The position numbers and the translations under genes are program-made. Shown here piece by piece: positions 12,061-23,955 of a stretch of 64,000 nt of DNA (positions are counted from its first letter, which is position 1; each line of letters begins with the position of its first letter). The notes beneath the pieces are model-generated. The model saw nothing but the letters and a program-made list of their open reading frames with translations, had not been told where the DNA came from and ran no database searches. This DNA comes from Petaurus breviceps papuanus (Eukaryota; Chordata; Mammalia; Diprotodontia; Petauridae): the NCBI GenBank assembly GCA_028583685.1, contig JAMXIF010000016.1:730923-794922 (forward strand), read 5' to 3'.

Positions 12061-13519
12061 AAGAATTTCCAGGAGAGCATTTTCTCTCCCACTCCCAAAT
12101 CTTCTGGGGTTTGACTATCACTTAGGAATATTTTTGACCTAAAAACCTTGGCAGCAAGTGGGCTGAAATTTAGAAAAATGAAGAGATTTATTCATCTGTG
12201 GCTAAATAACTAGCAAGTGGAAAAGTTATGTTTAGCACCATAGGGCTCTATGGAGATTGGAGACTCAAGCAGATGCTGTCTCCAACTTGTGTGCCTTGTA
12301 GGAAGCTGGGCTGGGGTGTGATTTTACTGTGCCTCTCTAGCTTTGGAAACTTTCTCATGGGATCATGGCTGTTCTTTTCTCTTGTGCCAGAGGTGGGGGT
12401 GTGTATCTTGTTGTGCTACTGAGGTTAAAACCTCTTCCCAAATCTTGACCCATTGCTGGTATCAATCACACCAATAAGGATCAGCAGCTGCCAAATTTTC
12501 ATTTTTATCAAAAGGCATGAAGTGATAGCAGAGAACAGGGAGGGAACAGATCATCTGGATAGGAAGAAGCTGCTGCTTGTTGCCCAATGCAGAAATATTA
12601 TAAAATATAAAATTATCTAATTTTGGGGTTATATAAAATATAAAATTTCTCTTCATTTTATCACTTATCCCTTGTTGGAAGAAGGGAGAGACAGAACTCG
12701 AATGAATTAGTCAGCAGGTACTGATGTCTCAACTTGTTAGAGATAGAGGAAAGGGAAGTATCTGGGCTTGGTGCTTACATTATCTCATTAACCATAATTC
12801 TCCACTCTTAGTAATCTCTTAGGTTGCCCACATATCAGATTTCTCTATCTTGCCACAAGAGTCCTGGTGAGCAGAGAACTGTGTGGGGGTCAGGGGAAAA
12901 GGTGGGGATGCTCATGCCAAGGTGTGCCTTCTAACACTCCAAACTGACCCTGAACTTTTGTGCATGGAATTTCAAGATGGTGGACAAACTCTTCTTTCCC
13001 AACTTTTCTTTCCCAGAAATCCACTCGCCCCCCCCAAAAAAAAGTCCAGAAAAGCTAGGTTCAAAGATGGCATAAGATTGGTGAACTCTGAGAATCTCTG
13101 AAGCTCACAATGCTACTGGAAAGGCATGAGATTTGTTTGTTGTTTTTATTTTATTCAGCTTTGAGGATTTTTTCAGCTGATGGCTAGTACAAGTTGGTAT
13201 TTTACAGCAGTCTGAAAAGTAGTGAATGCCATCTGAATTCAGCATGGAGGAGTTAATTGTAAGAACTGGAGAAAGGAAGACAAGTTGGAGGAACTGGATA
13301 ATTTTTGCCTTGTCCTTTTAACCCCCTCTTCAGTTTGTTTGCCCTGTGACTTCTCACAGCTTCAGATGCATTTATTTTCAAAGCTAGCACACCAAAAGTA
13401 TTTTAAAATCTCACTTACATTATTTTTGGATCTTCTACATGAGTTTCCCTTCACTAACTCAGATGTATGGACCTGGCTATGTTTTTCATATATATTAAAA
13501 TTCTTACTTGTCCATGTGG
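12061..13519. other. No recognisable feature
   Basis: No coding frame with a family motif and no repeat that I can name. Confidence 0.45.
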
Positions 13520-13735
13520 TATCATAGAAAAGCACTGATGTGGGTGTCTGGGGACCTAAATTTCAGTGCTATCCATGACACTAAATATCTAGGTGACTCT
13601 GACCAACTTACATTCTTTTCTTGAGGCTCATCTGTAAAATGAGGTTTTTGTTTTTGTTTTTTCATGGCAAGGGTGGTAGTGGAGAGAACCAGATGATCTT
13701 AAGAGTTCCTTCAGATTCTCAGCTTTCATGATCCT
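13520..13735 (+). repeat. MIR-type SINE
   Basis: Head gaaaagcactgatgtgggtg, core with aggtgactctgaccaactta, ggctcatctgtaaaatgagg, and gatgatcttaagagttcctt near the end. A pyrimidine/purine tract interrupts it. Confidence 0.65.
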
Positions 13736-14229
13736 TTAAGGTCAAGAGATAGTTCCATATGCCTTAGGCCATCCTCGGGCCCAGAAATGGGTCTAGAATC
13801 CAGTGTGCCAAAGGATAGCTGCTTCCTCTCTGAGGATGGGGTGACTGAATGTTCAAAATGGCCTTGAGGAACATCAGAGATTCCTAGAATATTGACTCAG
13901 TTAACAGACCATTGTACCATGATGGCCTAGAGATGATGAAAAGAATGCAACCTCAGGTGGGGCAGCAAATTGCTTTTGTGGATGGCTGGTATACATCATA
14001 TAAAATAATATGTCTAATAATAAAATAATATATCTATCTGCTTTTCAACCCTTATTTGTGTCTACTGTATAGAAAATTGTGTGTAACACAAGAATTGTGT
14101 GTAACTAACATATGCCTGAAAATTGTATAAAGGATCCCAATATAATTTTCAGGTTGTAATAAGGCTAGGGAGTGAGTAGATCTATGATTTTGTTGGTTTA
14201 GGGTATCCACATGAGGAAAATTACTTTAC

Positions 14230-14385
14230 CAATTCATGTCGGCACCTTCTCTGTAATTTGTCACTTTAGAGACCTTTCTCTCAGAGCCCAGGCCTCTGAG
14301 AAGTTAAGGGACTTGCCCAGGATTGCATGACCAATATATGTCAGAAGCAGCATTTGAACCCACATTTTTTGCAATCTTGCTTCTT
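14230..14385 (-). repeat. Core-SINE fragment
   Basis: Plus strand carries gagaagttaagggacttgcc, then a degenerate gattgcatgaccaatatatg and gcatttgaacccaca: the antisense MIR-type core. Confidence 0.6.
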
Positions 14386-15815
14386 TCTTAGCACTGGTTA
14401 GTATTTTCCTTAGTAGTAAACTCATAGGGTACCTGAGTCACTATTCTCCCTATCACAGATTTTACAAAAAGCCTTGTGTCTTGGGAGCTCTATTCCTCCC
14501 ACAATAAATTTTTCTTAAAGTGTTGATTTGAAGACCACTTGCCCTAGTCCCATTTTGTGAACCTTATCCTGGTCACAAAAATTACTTGCTTCATCTCTAA
14601 GAAAAACTGATGGTCACCTTTTGGGAGTCACACTGTTAAGTTTCTAAGTTCCCCTGGATTGAAATAGATGAGCAAAAAAGAAAAGAAAGATCCCCAAAAT
14701 GACCCCAAGGAAGTCTCTGATGAAAGGGTTACATTTTAAGTGCATATTATTCCTCTTTTCTTCCTATCTTCCATCTCTAACCTAGTTTATTTTCTTGCTA
14801 CTTGCAGGCATTAGCTCTCTGACTGTTGAATGTATACATGGTTTGTGTGTATGTATGAGTGTGTGTGTGCATGTATGTCCGTGTGTGTATGTTTGCTGAG
14901 TTGGCAGACTGGAAGTTCTGAAATGTGTTGGAAAGAAGAAAATACCCCTGGTAATGACAGATTTGGTAGGATTGAATTCTCTTCTTGAATGGCATAGAGG
15001 AGGAGCCATGTTCTATCTTGAAGGAGATATATGTGTAATTATCATCCCAGTGGTAAATAAAAATACTCCACTGTGGTTTAAGAAAGGGAGTCTTATAGCA
15101 CTCGGTCTCCATGTAGGAAAAATCTCAAGGCTGTTTAATGCCCTTCCTCAACTTTCAGATTGGCCACTGAAACTTGAACTTGCCCTCAGAAAGTGGTGTG
15201 ACCTTTGAATATGTGAACTCTTAATGTGTGTGGTCAGATTTCCAGTATAATTTATTTTTCTTTTCTTCTTTACATCAAAGACTAGACATTTCATAGCTGA
15301 CTGCTCTGCATCAGTAATCTAGAGGCAGAGGAATAGACTAGATGATCTTTGAAGTCCCTTTGCACAACAGATGATCTGAATTTTTTTTTTTGCACATGCA
15401 GTCCATCTACATCCTTCCCTTGCTATTGCAAACCCTAATCCTTTTTTTGTTTATTTGTTTTCACAGTGCTCTACAGTAGGGGGATTGCTGGTGACACTGT
15501 CCTTCCTGTGCCTTGGTAGCACTGCATGTGGTAACATTTTTTTCTTCTTGTAGACCATGTCCAGGCTACTTATATTACCCAACATGTGCATCATTTTTGC
15601 TCAAAGTTCTAGGATTTGGAGCAATTACGACCTCTGACTGCTTTCTTTCTTTTTCTTGCATTCAAACCTGTCACATCATGAATTCTGAAGGTCTTTAGTC
15701 ATTTAGCCAGTCTCAGAAAACAATGTCATTCCAGGAACCATTTAAGGAAAGCAGCTTTTTAAAAAAATCATGTCAGTTTCATTCATTTTCATTTATCTTG
15801 ATTTCAATAACTATT
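14386..15815. other. Unassigned sequence with a (TG)n microsatellite
   Basis: A degenerate TG/TATG microsatellite lies at about 14838-14890. Overlapping minus-strand frames across it are low-complexity His/Thr artefacts. Around 15300-15370 there may be a very old MIR remnant. Nothing else is identifiable. Confidence 0.45.
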
Positions 15816-15819
15816 ACCT

Positions 15820-16020
15820 GTGACCTTTGGCAATTTACTTCCCCTCTGTTTCCTTAGAGAGCAAATAAGAAGATTGGACTAGATGATACCTACAGAGCTT
15901 CTTTCACCTCTTAATCATGCTATTCTATAATTCACTTACTCTCTGTTATTCTCAGTTTCCCCATGTGTTAAATGGAGTCATAATAATATCTGCCTCATAG
16001 GATTATTATCAGGAAAGCAC
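15820..16020 (+). repeat. MIR-type SINE, two adjoining pieces
   Basis: First piece: tgtgacctttggcaatttac to gattggactagatgatacct. Second piece: ctcagtttccccatgtgtta to ctcataggattattatcagg. Confidence 0.65.
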
Positions 16021-16029
16021 TAGTGAATC

Positions 16030-16970
16030 ACACAAAAGCATTCATTAAGCTCCTACTGTATGCCTGTCATGACTCTTGGTGCTGGGGAAACCAAACGAGC
16101 ATCTTCTTTCCCCAAAGAAGTTACATTCTACTGGGGAAGAAGCAACATGTAGCTAGAAAATAAAATATCTACTATGTAATTTAGGGGCCAAGAACAAAGG
16201 CAATTATGGGATCCAGCTGGGCTTCCTGTAGAAGGAAGCATTTGAGTGATAGATTGAAAGAAGTGAAGGATTCCATGAAGGATACTTGAGGGAGGAGATA
16301 TTTTTTTGTTGTTTTTTGTAAGCATTGGGAACACTCTAGGAAGAAAGCACAGGGGTGGGAGATCAAGTGTTGTGTACAGGGAATAGGAGGAGAGTCAGTT
16401 TTCCCTAACCAAGAAGTGCATGGAGGACAATATTATGTAACAATATTGAAAAAAAAAGGTTGGAGGCAGGTCATGAAGGACATGGAAAGCCAAACATAGA
16501 AGTCTGTATTTTATCCTTGAGAAAAGAGGGAGTCATTGGAATTTTTTGGAACAAGAGAGTTAACATGTTTAGACCTGAGCTTTAGGTATCAATTCAACAG
16601 CAGTGTGAAAGGTGAGAGAGAGGGGAAGAATTGAGCCCAATTAGGAGACTATTACAGAAATCTGGACAAGAGTTGGGTAAACTCTGAACCAGTGTGTTTG
16701 TGGTGTGACTGAAAAGGTCAAATTTGAGAGATATTGTGAAGGTAGAATCAACAAGACATGGCAACTCATTGGAAGTGAGAGGCAAAGAAGAGGGAAGAGT
16801 TGAGGATAACTCCTAGATTATAAACTTGGTAACTGGAAGGATGATGGTATCCTTAACAGAAAAGAGAATGGAGAAGGGATTGAGTATCTTGATCTAGGAA
16901 TCATCTATAAAGAGGTCATAGTTGAATCCATGGGAAATGATAAGAAAACATATAGAAAGACAGATGATAG
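16030..16970 (+). repeat. Old mammalian interspersed repeat, class not assigned
   Basis: Opens with a ttcattaagctcctactgta block and aagttacattctactgggga. It continues with ggtcatgaaggacatggaaa, agactattacagaaatctgg, gataactcctagattataaa and tgatctaggaatcatctata. The same order recurs at 57388-58706, and pieces occur at 23.8, 25.7, 35.8, 38.8 and 47.1 kb. I suspect a CR1-clade (L2/L3) LINE or a related ancient family but cannot assign it. Confidence 0.6.
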
Positions 16971-17029
16971 GGTTCATGGCAAAGGCCTGGAGCACCTACC
17001 CAGTGATCTCTGATTTATTATAATAATAT

Positions 17030-17262
17030 TTTTTCCTATTCTCTATTATTACTATTAACAATAATAATTAGCATTCTTATTGATCTTTAAGGTTTTATTA
17101 TCACATAGATCCTTTCAACCTTGTGAAGTAGGCACCATTACTACCCCTTTTCTGGAAGCTAAGGCAGAGAGACCTTAAATGACTTGCCCAATAGTGTCTG
17201 AGGTAGGATTTGAACTCAGGTTTTCCTGACTCCAAGACCATCCACTTTACCACTTTAATTCT
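17030..17262 (+). repeat. Core-SINE (MIR/Ther-type, long form)
   Basis: Same layout as 843-1075: aataattagcattcttattg, then gtgaagtaggcaccattact, gacttgcccaatagtgtctg and tttgaactcaggttttcctg. Confidence 0.7.
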
Positions 17263-17644
17263 TATAGAGGACCCGGATCTTTAAAAGATCTCCTTTCTTT
17301 GGTGAATGGCTTCTAGGTGTCAGAAATCCTAGAAGTGTGTATGAACGTAAGAAGAGATATTGAGAGGATCCTCTGCTCCCATAATGCTCTTCATCAGAGT
17401 GAGAAAGATGCCACCTGTCATTTTCATAGACTTGTGGCAGTCAGGAAGGATAGAAGAGAGCAAGGTTCCTCTTGCAATACTCTGAATTACTCTTGACTCC
17501 TCCACACACCACTCCTCTTTGGTTTGTTAAAGAGGAAAAAGAGCCAACAAAACTTCCTAAGTAAATAGGTCACTGAGGAAAGAAATGTTATCCTTTCCTC
17601 AGGGCATCTTGTGGAACAGGATAAGAAAACATGTGTCTAACAAT

Positions 17645-17912
17645 AAGAAGAATAATAGCAGCTAGCATTTGTGTAACGTTTTAAGTTTTGCAGAGCACTT
17701 TACAAATACTATGTCATGTTATCCTCACAAAAACCCTGAGAGGCACCTGCTGTTATTATCCCCATTTTACAGGGGCATTGATTATCCCTTTTTTCTGAAT
17801 CAATTCAACATGGAGAGACTTGCTTGGGATCACACAGCTAGTAAGTGTCTGTGATTGGATTTGAAGTCAGACCTTCCTGACTCAGGGTCCAGCACTCTTC
17901 ACTCTCCTTCAC
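17645..17912 (+). repeat. Core-SINE (MIR/Ther-type, long form)
   Basis: Starts at aatagcagctagcatttgtg. Contains atcctcacaaaaaccctgag, cccattttacaggg and gatcacacagctagtaagtg. An extra ~40 bp separates the two core blocks. Confidence 0.75.
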
Positions 17913-18344
17913 CTATAAGTCTTGAGGGGAATTGATTAACTGGCATATTTATTTTTTTTAATATATTGATTGCTTTTGTTTTAATCTCACCTTCATTTCT
18001 GAATTTGTCCTTCCTCTTCCTCTACCTAGAAAGTCATTTCTTATAATAAAAAAGATTTAAGAAAGAGGAAAACCATTCAGGAAAATTAGTCAACATGTCA
18101 ATTGAGTCTGAGAGTATATACCATGTTCAGCACCTGTATTTCCCTCACCTCTGCAAAGAAGGGAAGGAGTTACATTTTCTTATCTCTTCTCTAAGGCCAA
18201 GCTTGGTCATTTTAAGATTAAATAAATTCTTATGGTTTCTTGAATTATAAGTAGTCCCTGAACTCTGATCACTGCAGAAACCAACCATAATTCCAGAAGT
18301 CAGAGGGCATGCTACCTATTTTTTCACTGAAAGGTGATAGACTC
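17913..18344. other. No recognisable feature
   Basis: No gene or repeat family identified. Confidence 0.45.
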
Positions 18345-18420
18345 AAGATGGCGAATGAGATGTACATTTGTGGACATGGACAGAGTGGGTATTAGTTTTG
18401 CTTTCCCATGCATATACACT

Positions 18421-18950
18421 ATTAATGTTAATAATACATTGTCCTTACATAACACTTTGAAATTTTGTTGCTGTTGGTAAATTGCTTTTTAGTCATGTCT
18501 GACTTTTTGCGGCCTCATCTGAAGTTTTCTTGGAAAAGATATTGAAGTAGTTTGCCATTTCCTTCGCTTGCTCAGTTTTACAGAGAGGAAACTGAGGTAA
18601 ACAGGGTTAAGTGACTTACTCAGGGTCACATAGCTAGTAAGTGTCTGAGGCCAGATTTGAACTCAGGAAGGTAAGTCTTCCCCACTCCAGGCCTGGCACT
18701 CTGTTCACTGTGCCACCTATCTGCCCTTTGAGGTTTGCTAAGAATATTTCTTATAATATCTCATTTGATCCTCACAACCCTGGGAGGCAGGTGATGTTAT
18801 CATCCCCATTTTATAGATGAGAAAACTGAGAATAAGTGATACTAACTGACTTGATAAGGGTCACATAGATAGTACCTAAGGTGGCATTCAAATTCAGGGC
18901 TTCTGGACACTAAATGTGATACTCTATCCATTCCACCACCTGGTGCTAAT
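18421..18950 (+). repeat. Core-SINE split by a MAR1 SINE
   Basis: The left arm ends acactttga (18460) and the right arm resumes ctttgaggtttgctaagaat (18726). Together they give the normal core-SINE order, including cccattttatagatgagaaa and gggtcacatagatagta. Confidence 0.75.
18461..18725 (-). repeat. MAR1-like SINE inserted in a core-SINE
   Basis: Plus strand runs from tagtcatgtctgactttttg through gtttgccatttccttcgctt, gggttaagtgacttactcag and ctccaggcctggcactctg to gccacctatctgccc. The tRNA-like head is at the right, so it is minus-oriented. A 6-bp duplication, ctttga, flanks it (18455-18460, 18726-18731). Confidence 0.85.
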
Positions 18951-19164
18951 TGGTATGAGGATTTTGTTTATTTATTTGTTCTTTTTTCAATTAGTGGGAG
19001 TGGGAGGAAATAAATTGGGAAAGCCAAAAAATAAAACAAAACAAAAGTAATACCCAAGTCTTTGCTATTTCCAGGTCAGCATAGTGGGTCAGAATGAACA
19101 GTATTCCTTTTTGAAACTTGGTGTAAACAGTGATACTCAACTTCTTATCTTTGTTGATGGACTT

Positions 19165-19417
19165 TTTAAAAAATGTTCAGTTGTTTCAGTCATTTTCAAC
19201 TCTTTGTGACCTCATTTGAGGTTTTCTTGGCAAAGATACTGGAGTGGTTTGCCATTTCCTTCTCCAGATCATTTTACAGATAGGAAAACTGAAGCAAACA
19301 GGGAAAAGTGACTTGCCCAAGGTCACATAGCTAATAAGTGTCTGAGGCTGGATTTGAACTCAAGTTTTCTTTGACTCTAGACCTGGAGCTCTATCCATTG
19401 TGCCACTTAGCTGACTT
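19165..19417 (-). repeat. MAR1-like SINE
   Basis: Plus strand: gttgtttcagtcattttcaa, gatactggagtggtttgcca, gacttgcccaaggtcacata, then the head-side tgtgccacttagctg. Full-length layout. Confidence 0.85.
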
Positions 19418-19454
19418 AACATTCATAATTAAAGGAAATCTTAAATTTCAGTTA

Positions 19455-19690
19455 GAAATTTTGTTGTTTTTATTCAGTTCAGTTGACTCTTTGTAACCCC
19501 ATAGACCATAGCACTCCAGGCCCTTCCATCCTCCACTATCTCTCAAAGTCTGTCCAAATTCATGTTCATTGTTTCTATGATATTATCTATCTATCCCATC
19601 CTCTGCCAGCCCCTTCTCCTTTTGCCTTCAATCTTTCCCAATATCAGGATCTTTTCCAATGAGTCTTATTTTCTCATGTGGTCAAAAAAT
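19455..19690. repeat. BovB/RTE-like LINE 3' fragment
   Basis: Contains gactctttgtaaccccatag, caggcccttccatcctccac, tgccttcaatctttcccaat and ttttccaatgagtcttattt, a layout I associate with RTE/BovB-derived tails in marsupials. Orientation is left open. Confidence 0.55.
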
Positions 19691-20154
19691 TAAAGCCAGT
19701 TAGAGGTTAGTAAAAGTCTATTTATCATTCCTCAGATGTATTTTTTAGTCTATCATTCCTCAGATGTATTTTTTTTTCCCATTCAAGTTCAGGGATTCCC
19801 CTGCTATCTATTTATGGGCTCCCCCAACCCTCCATTCTCCCTGGTTAAGAACCTCTGGGAAATTTGGGTCAACCATCAAGGCATTTACTCTAATTTAAAT
19901 TCTATGGATTTGAGCAACAGGATGACAACCTTCTTCTCCAGATAGTAACTGGCCCTGCAGGAATGGGGTTACTGGACTTGCTGATCATGACATATCTCAT
20001 CTCCCTACCCTGCCCCCCAAACCAAACACTCCACCACTCATAACTTCCTACCACTACCTTTGCAATCTAAACTGTCTCAGATGAGGAGGGAGAAAAAGTT
20101 GTAAAATGCCCCAAACACACAGAGCTACATGAAAATTTTATTAGAAATATCACA

Positions 20155-20335
20155 GAATCATAGTGCATGGGATTTAGAGTCAGAGACCTGGGGTACATAC
20201 AATAAAGGAACTGGTATCACCTATGTGACCTTTGGTGGGACGGTTTATCTTTCTGAGCCTCAGTTTTTCATGTGTAAAATGAGGGGGTTGGATTTTAAGG
20301 TCATTAAGATTCTTTCCAGTTTCAAAGTTTTGTGA
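20155..20335 (+). repeat. MIR-type SINE
   Basis: Motifs gatttagagtcagagacctg, cctatgtgacctttggtggg, gagcctcagtttttcatgtg and gagggggttggattttaagg in the expected order. Confidence 0.75.
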
Positions 20336-20439
20336 CATCAACCTGTTAATAACTACTCTTTGGTTCTGGTTTCTCAATCAGTTCTAATTCAATCTTTCTT
20401 ATATTCATCATTTGTCAAGTGGGGATAAGAATAGGACTT

Positions 20440-20535
20440 GAGTCCCAGGCAGCAGTGGTAAGGATCAAATTAGGTATTGTAGTGCTTTGCAAAACCTAAA
20501 TCATCGTAAAGATGTCAGTTATCATCATCATCGTC
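20440..20535 (+). repeat. MIR 3' end running into the assembly gap
   Basis: aaggatcaaattaggtattg and gtgctttgcaaaacctaaat are followed by a CAT trinucleotide run that stops at the gap. Confidence 0.6.
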
Positions 20536-20635
20536 NNNNNNNNNNNNNNNNNNNNNNNNNNNNNNNNNNNNNNNNNNNNNNNNNNNNNNNNNNNNNNNNN
20601 NNNNNNNNNNNNNNNNNNNNNNNNNNNNNNNNNNN
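20536..20635. other. Assembly gap (100 N)
   Basis: Exactly 100 undetermined bases between a CAT-type run and a TCC-type run. The round number suggests a placeholder of unknown true size. Frames reading across it are meaningless. Confidence 0.98.
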
Positions 20636-20682
20636 TCCTCCTCCTCCTCCTTCTCCTCCTCCTCCTCCTCCTTCTTCTTCTT
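20636..20682. repeat. (TCC)n trinucleotide repeat
   Basis: TCC/TTC units directly right of the gap. Confidence 0.95.
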
Positions 20683-20819
20683 TGAATGACCAGTCAACAG
20701 GAGGTAGCCCATATCCCTCCATCTTATCCACAAAGATAACAAGAGAGATTTTATCCAATGTTTCGTTGAAATTTCAGTTGGCTGCCTTTGTGGTGGTCCC
20801 CTAAACCTCAAGTTTCTCC

Positions 20820-21440
20820 CCACACCAGTCCCTCCTCCATTCAGATGCCAAAGTAAATTTCCTAAAGTGTAGGTCTGATTATGTCACCCCCCCACTCAAT
20901 AAACTCTAGTAACTCCCTCTTGCACCCAAGATCAAATACAAAATGCTCTGTTTGGCATTTAAAGCCTTCATAATGTTGCCCCTTCCACATTTCCAGTTTT
21001 CTTCAGTCTTCTTACACTTTACCCCCCCAACACTTGCTCTTTCATCCGGTGACATTGGCTTCTATACTGTTCCACAAACAAGACTCTTCAACTCTTGAAC
21101 CTGGGCATTTTCTCTGACGATCCCCCATACTTAGAACTCTCTTCTTCCTTCACTCTGACCTCCCTGGCCTCTTTCAAATCTCAACTAAAATCCCTTCTTT
21201 TAATGGAAGCCTCTCCCAACCTCTCTTAATTCCAGTGCTTTCCCTTTGTTAATTATTTCTCATTTGTCTGGTGTATAACTTGCTTTGTATATATTATTTT
21301 GCATTTTTTCTTCCCCATAAGATTGTAAGCTTCTTGAGGACAGGGGCTATTTTTTTCTCTTTTTGAATCCAGAGTGCTTAGTACAGAGCCTGGCATATAG
21401 TAGGTTAATAAACTGTTTATTGATTGATTGATTTTTTTTA
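20820..21440 (+). repeat. L2 LINE 3' end
   Basis: CR1-clade L2 tail: gtctgattatgtcacccccc, caaaatgctctgtttggcat, tagaactctcttcttccttc, tcaactaaaatcccttcttt, gattgtaagcttcttgagga, tagtacagagcctggcatat, ending ttattgattgattgatt. One of the best-preserved L2 copies here. Confidence 0.85.
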
Positions 21441-21769
21441 TCCGATTAATAATTAGCTACCTTAGTATCACTCAGCAGGGAGTTATCAACCACCACTGCT
21501 TCTTTCTTCTCCTAACCTCGTTTCTGGTAGTGCTTGTGAATTTTCATCATCATTCCTTGAAGCACAAATAGTAGCATCTTCTTGAGGTGATTTGGCTCCT
21601 CTTCCCTTCCTGCCTCAGATTTCTGCATTTATCCATAGGAATGTATCTTTTTAGTAAAGAATACTATTGTACTACTCATCTTATGAATGCTTTCTGAGTA
21701 AGTTATGTCCTTTCAAAACCTTATTCCAGGCACAAGTCCCATCTCACTGTTTCACTGTTAACTATCAGG

Positions 21770-21813
21770 TTTTCTCTATCAATCAATCTATCTATCTATC
21801 ATCTATCTATCTG

Positions 21814-21856
<43 letters not shown>

Positions 21857-21905
21857 GTCATCTATCTATATATCTATACATATCTATATCTCTATCTATA
21901 TAAAT
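21770..21905. repeat. (TATC)n microsatellite
   Basis: Long tetranucleotide array with a few CATC and TGTC interruptions. It encodes a spurious Ser/Ile/Tyr/Leu repeat. Confidence 0.97.
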
Positions 21906-22085
21906 AGATCAATAAATATAGATATATACACATATATAATGTATACATATGCAACATATACATATATAAATATATACATAAAAACACATACACAGAGAGA
22001 TACAGGTATATATGTATATATTATATATACACACATTTTCTCTCTACATGCATACACACGTGTGTGTGTGCACACACACGTGTGT
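21906..22085. repeat. TA/CA/TG-rich simple repeat
   Basis: Degenerate atatac and acacac sequence continuous with the preceding array. Confidence 0.9.
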
Positions 22086-22215
22086 AGGCAATTGGAGTTA
22101 AGTGACTTGCCCAGGGTCACATAGCTAGTAAGTATCTGAGATCTGGTTTGAACTTGGGTGCCCTTAACTCCAGGGCTGGTTGCTCTTTATACATTCCATC
22201 ATCTAGGTGCCACCG
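22085..22215 (-). repeat. Marsupial tRNA-derived SINE (SINE1-like)
   Basis: Plus strand: gcaattggagttaagtgact, gtcacatagctagtaagtat, ttaactccagggctggttgc, ending catcatctaggtgccac (head side). Confidence 0.8.
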
Positions 22216-22870
22216 TCAGGTTATATAAACCTCTTTGTATTAAGCTTTTTTAATTCAACATGTTCATTATACATACTTTATGCATTCATATAAATACATT
22301 TCTGGTCATGAGCTATATTGCTGACTTTCTCCTTTGATACTATATCTGGAAAACTACTGGTATTCTCTTTAGCTATTTTTATTCCTATGTTATACCTGTT
22401 ATCCTTTAATAAACACTCCTGTTGTAATATGCAGCAAAAAAATTTCCCTAACCCTCTTGATAGTATTTGCCAGACTCAGGAAAAAAAATATTATTGCTGG
22501 CTTTCATTAGGTACTTAGCCAAAAGCTCATAATTCTTATATTTTAAGCAATGGTTCACCTATTCTCAGAAACCATCTCCTTAACCAGATGTTCATTGACC
22601 AAATCCAACTGAAGCCCCTACCTTTGGTGGCAACAGTGATGTCAATACCATCTGTGTCCTTAAGTCCTTTGCCTAGAACTTCAACAATCCATAGCAGTAG
22701 TTCGTAGTTGCTTGCTGGTGAAATCATTTGTTCTCACATAGACCACAATAGTTTTAAATTTGACAGGTTCTGAGAAGCTACCTCAGATCCTAGATGGGAC
22801 CTAGGGGAAGATGGTAAACACCTCTCTTCCATTTTTATCAAGTCAATAATTAAGCTACTTTAGTACCACT
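22216..22870. other. No recognisable feature
   Basis: No coding frame with a family signature and no nameable repeat. Confidence 0.45.
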
Positions 22871-22871
22871 C

Positions 22872-23172
22872 TACAGGCAGCTAGGTGGTACAGCTGATAG
22901 AGTTCTAGGTCTGGAGTCAGGAAGACTCATTTTCCTGAGTTCAAATCTAACTTTAGACACTAGCAATGTGATCCTATGCATTTCACTTAATCATGATTGC
23001 CTTAGTTTCCTCATCTGTCAGATGAGCTACAGAAGGAAATAACAAACCATTCCAATGACTTCCACTCCCCCACCTTCCCCTCCCCTCCCCTTCCCTCTCC
23101 TTCCTTCCTCTTCCCTTCTCCCTCCCCTTCCCAGATGGAATCAGAAAAGTCAGATGTGACTGAACAACATAC
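22872..23172 (+). repeat. MAR1-like SINE with internal pyrimidine expansion
   Basis: Head ggcagctaggtggtacagct, then gtctggagtcaggaagactc, tgagttcaaatctaacttta, gccttagtttcctcatctgt, and a 3' end cagatgtgactgaacaacat. Between about 23050 and 23135 a CCCTTC-rich tract replaces part of the usual 3' region. Confidence 0.8.
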
Positions 23173-23812
23173 TTATACTCATCTCACTCAAGACTGAATC
23201 CCTTGATGCTTCTGATAGAAGCTTATTTACATATGGTTAGTTCCCTGACTTATGATATCCTACTCAAATACCTTGCCTGATTAATGGAAATTAATAGTTT
23301 CCTAGAGACCCCTAATGTGAGCAAAGCTGCTTTGGTTCACATATAGGAATTCAATTGTCAGGCTTATATTATCAACTAAATCTAATTACCAACCTTATTT
23401 CTTTACTTTGCACTGAAACTCAGGTTCTCTCTGCATTTCCACGGTCAATTTATTTTCTGTCACCACTGGAAAAGACGGAGATTGTTATCTATGTTGGGCT
23501 TCCTACTTCTTGAGATGTGACAGTCACATGAAGGGTCTTCCCATTGACTCGATGCTATTTTTTTTAAGTGGAAAGAACCTTAGCTATTGGCTAATTCAGA
23601 TCCTACTTAATACATGATGAAACTACAGTACTAGGATGCTATCACTAGTCCGTTGTAAGGAGCAGAGCTGAGATCCAAATCCAAGTCTTTTGACTATAAA
23701 TCCAGTGATCTTTCCAATATACAATGGTTTCCAAAGATGCTGTTATTACTTACTGATGTCTCACAAGGCCTAAGCAAGAGAGCTGAAGAGTCGAAAAGTA
23801 GCAAGAGGATTA
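23173..23812. other. No recognisable feature
   Basis: Possible very old MIR trace near 23600-23700 (gctgagatccaaatccaagt). Otherwise unassigned. Confidence 0.4.
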
Positions 23813-23955
23813 ATCAATCAACAAACATTTATTAAGCACCTACTATATGCCAGACATGATGTTAGTCAATGGGAATCCAAAGACAGAAATGAAATAGTCT
23901 CTGTCTTCAAGAAACTTGCTTTCTCTAGGAGCAAGAAAATAGCAGATAACATCAA
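23813..23955 (+). repeat. Old mammalian repeat, 5' block
   Basis: tcaatcaacaaacatttatt, agcacctactatatgccaga and ctgtcttcaagaaacttgct match the opening block of the repeat at 16030-16970. Confidence 0.65.

Larger units (their letters stand above)
18345..19055 (+). repeat. L1-like 3' tail, interrupted by nested SINEs
   Basis: Left part has gtacatttgtggacatggac and gtattagttttgctttccca. The right part resumes at about 18950 with gaggattttgtttatttatt and a g-rich stretch ending in an A-rich tail (aaaataaaacaaaacaaaag). I recall the two halves as adjacent in a common marsupial LINE tail, with the core-SINE at 18421-18950 lying between them. Family assignment is by memory. Confidence 0.5.

Noticed and set aside
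20487-20823. Frames crossing the N-run
   Set aside because: They depend on undetermined bases.
21780-21900. Regularly spaced repeat considered as a CRISPR-like array
   Set aside because: Units are 4 bp with no spacers; the window is a vertebrate genome.
21667-21903. Open frame with a repeating Ser/Ile/Tyr/Leu C-terminus
   Set aside because: Translation of the TATC microsatellite.
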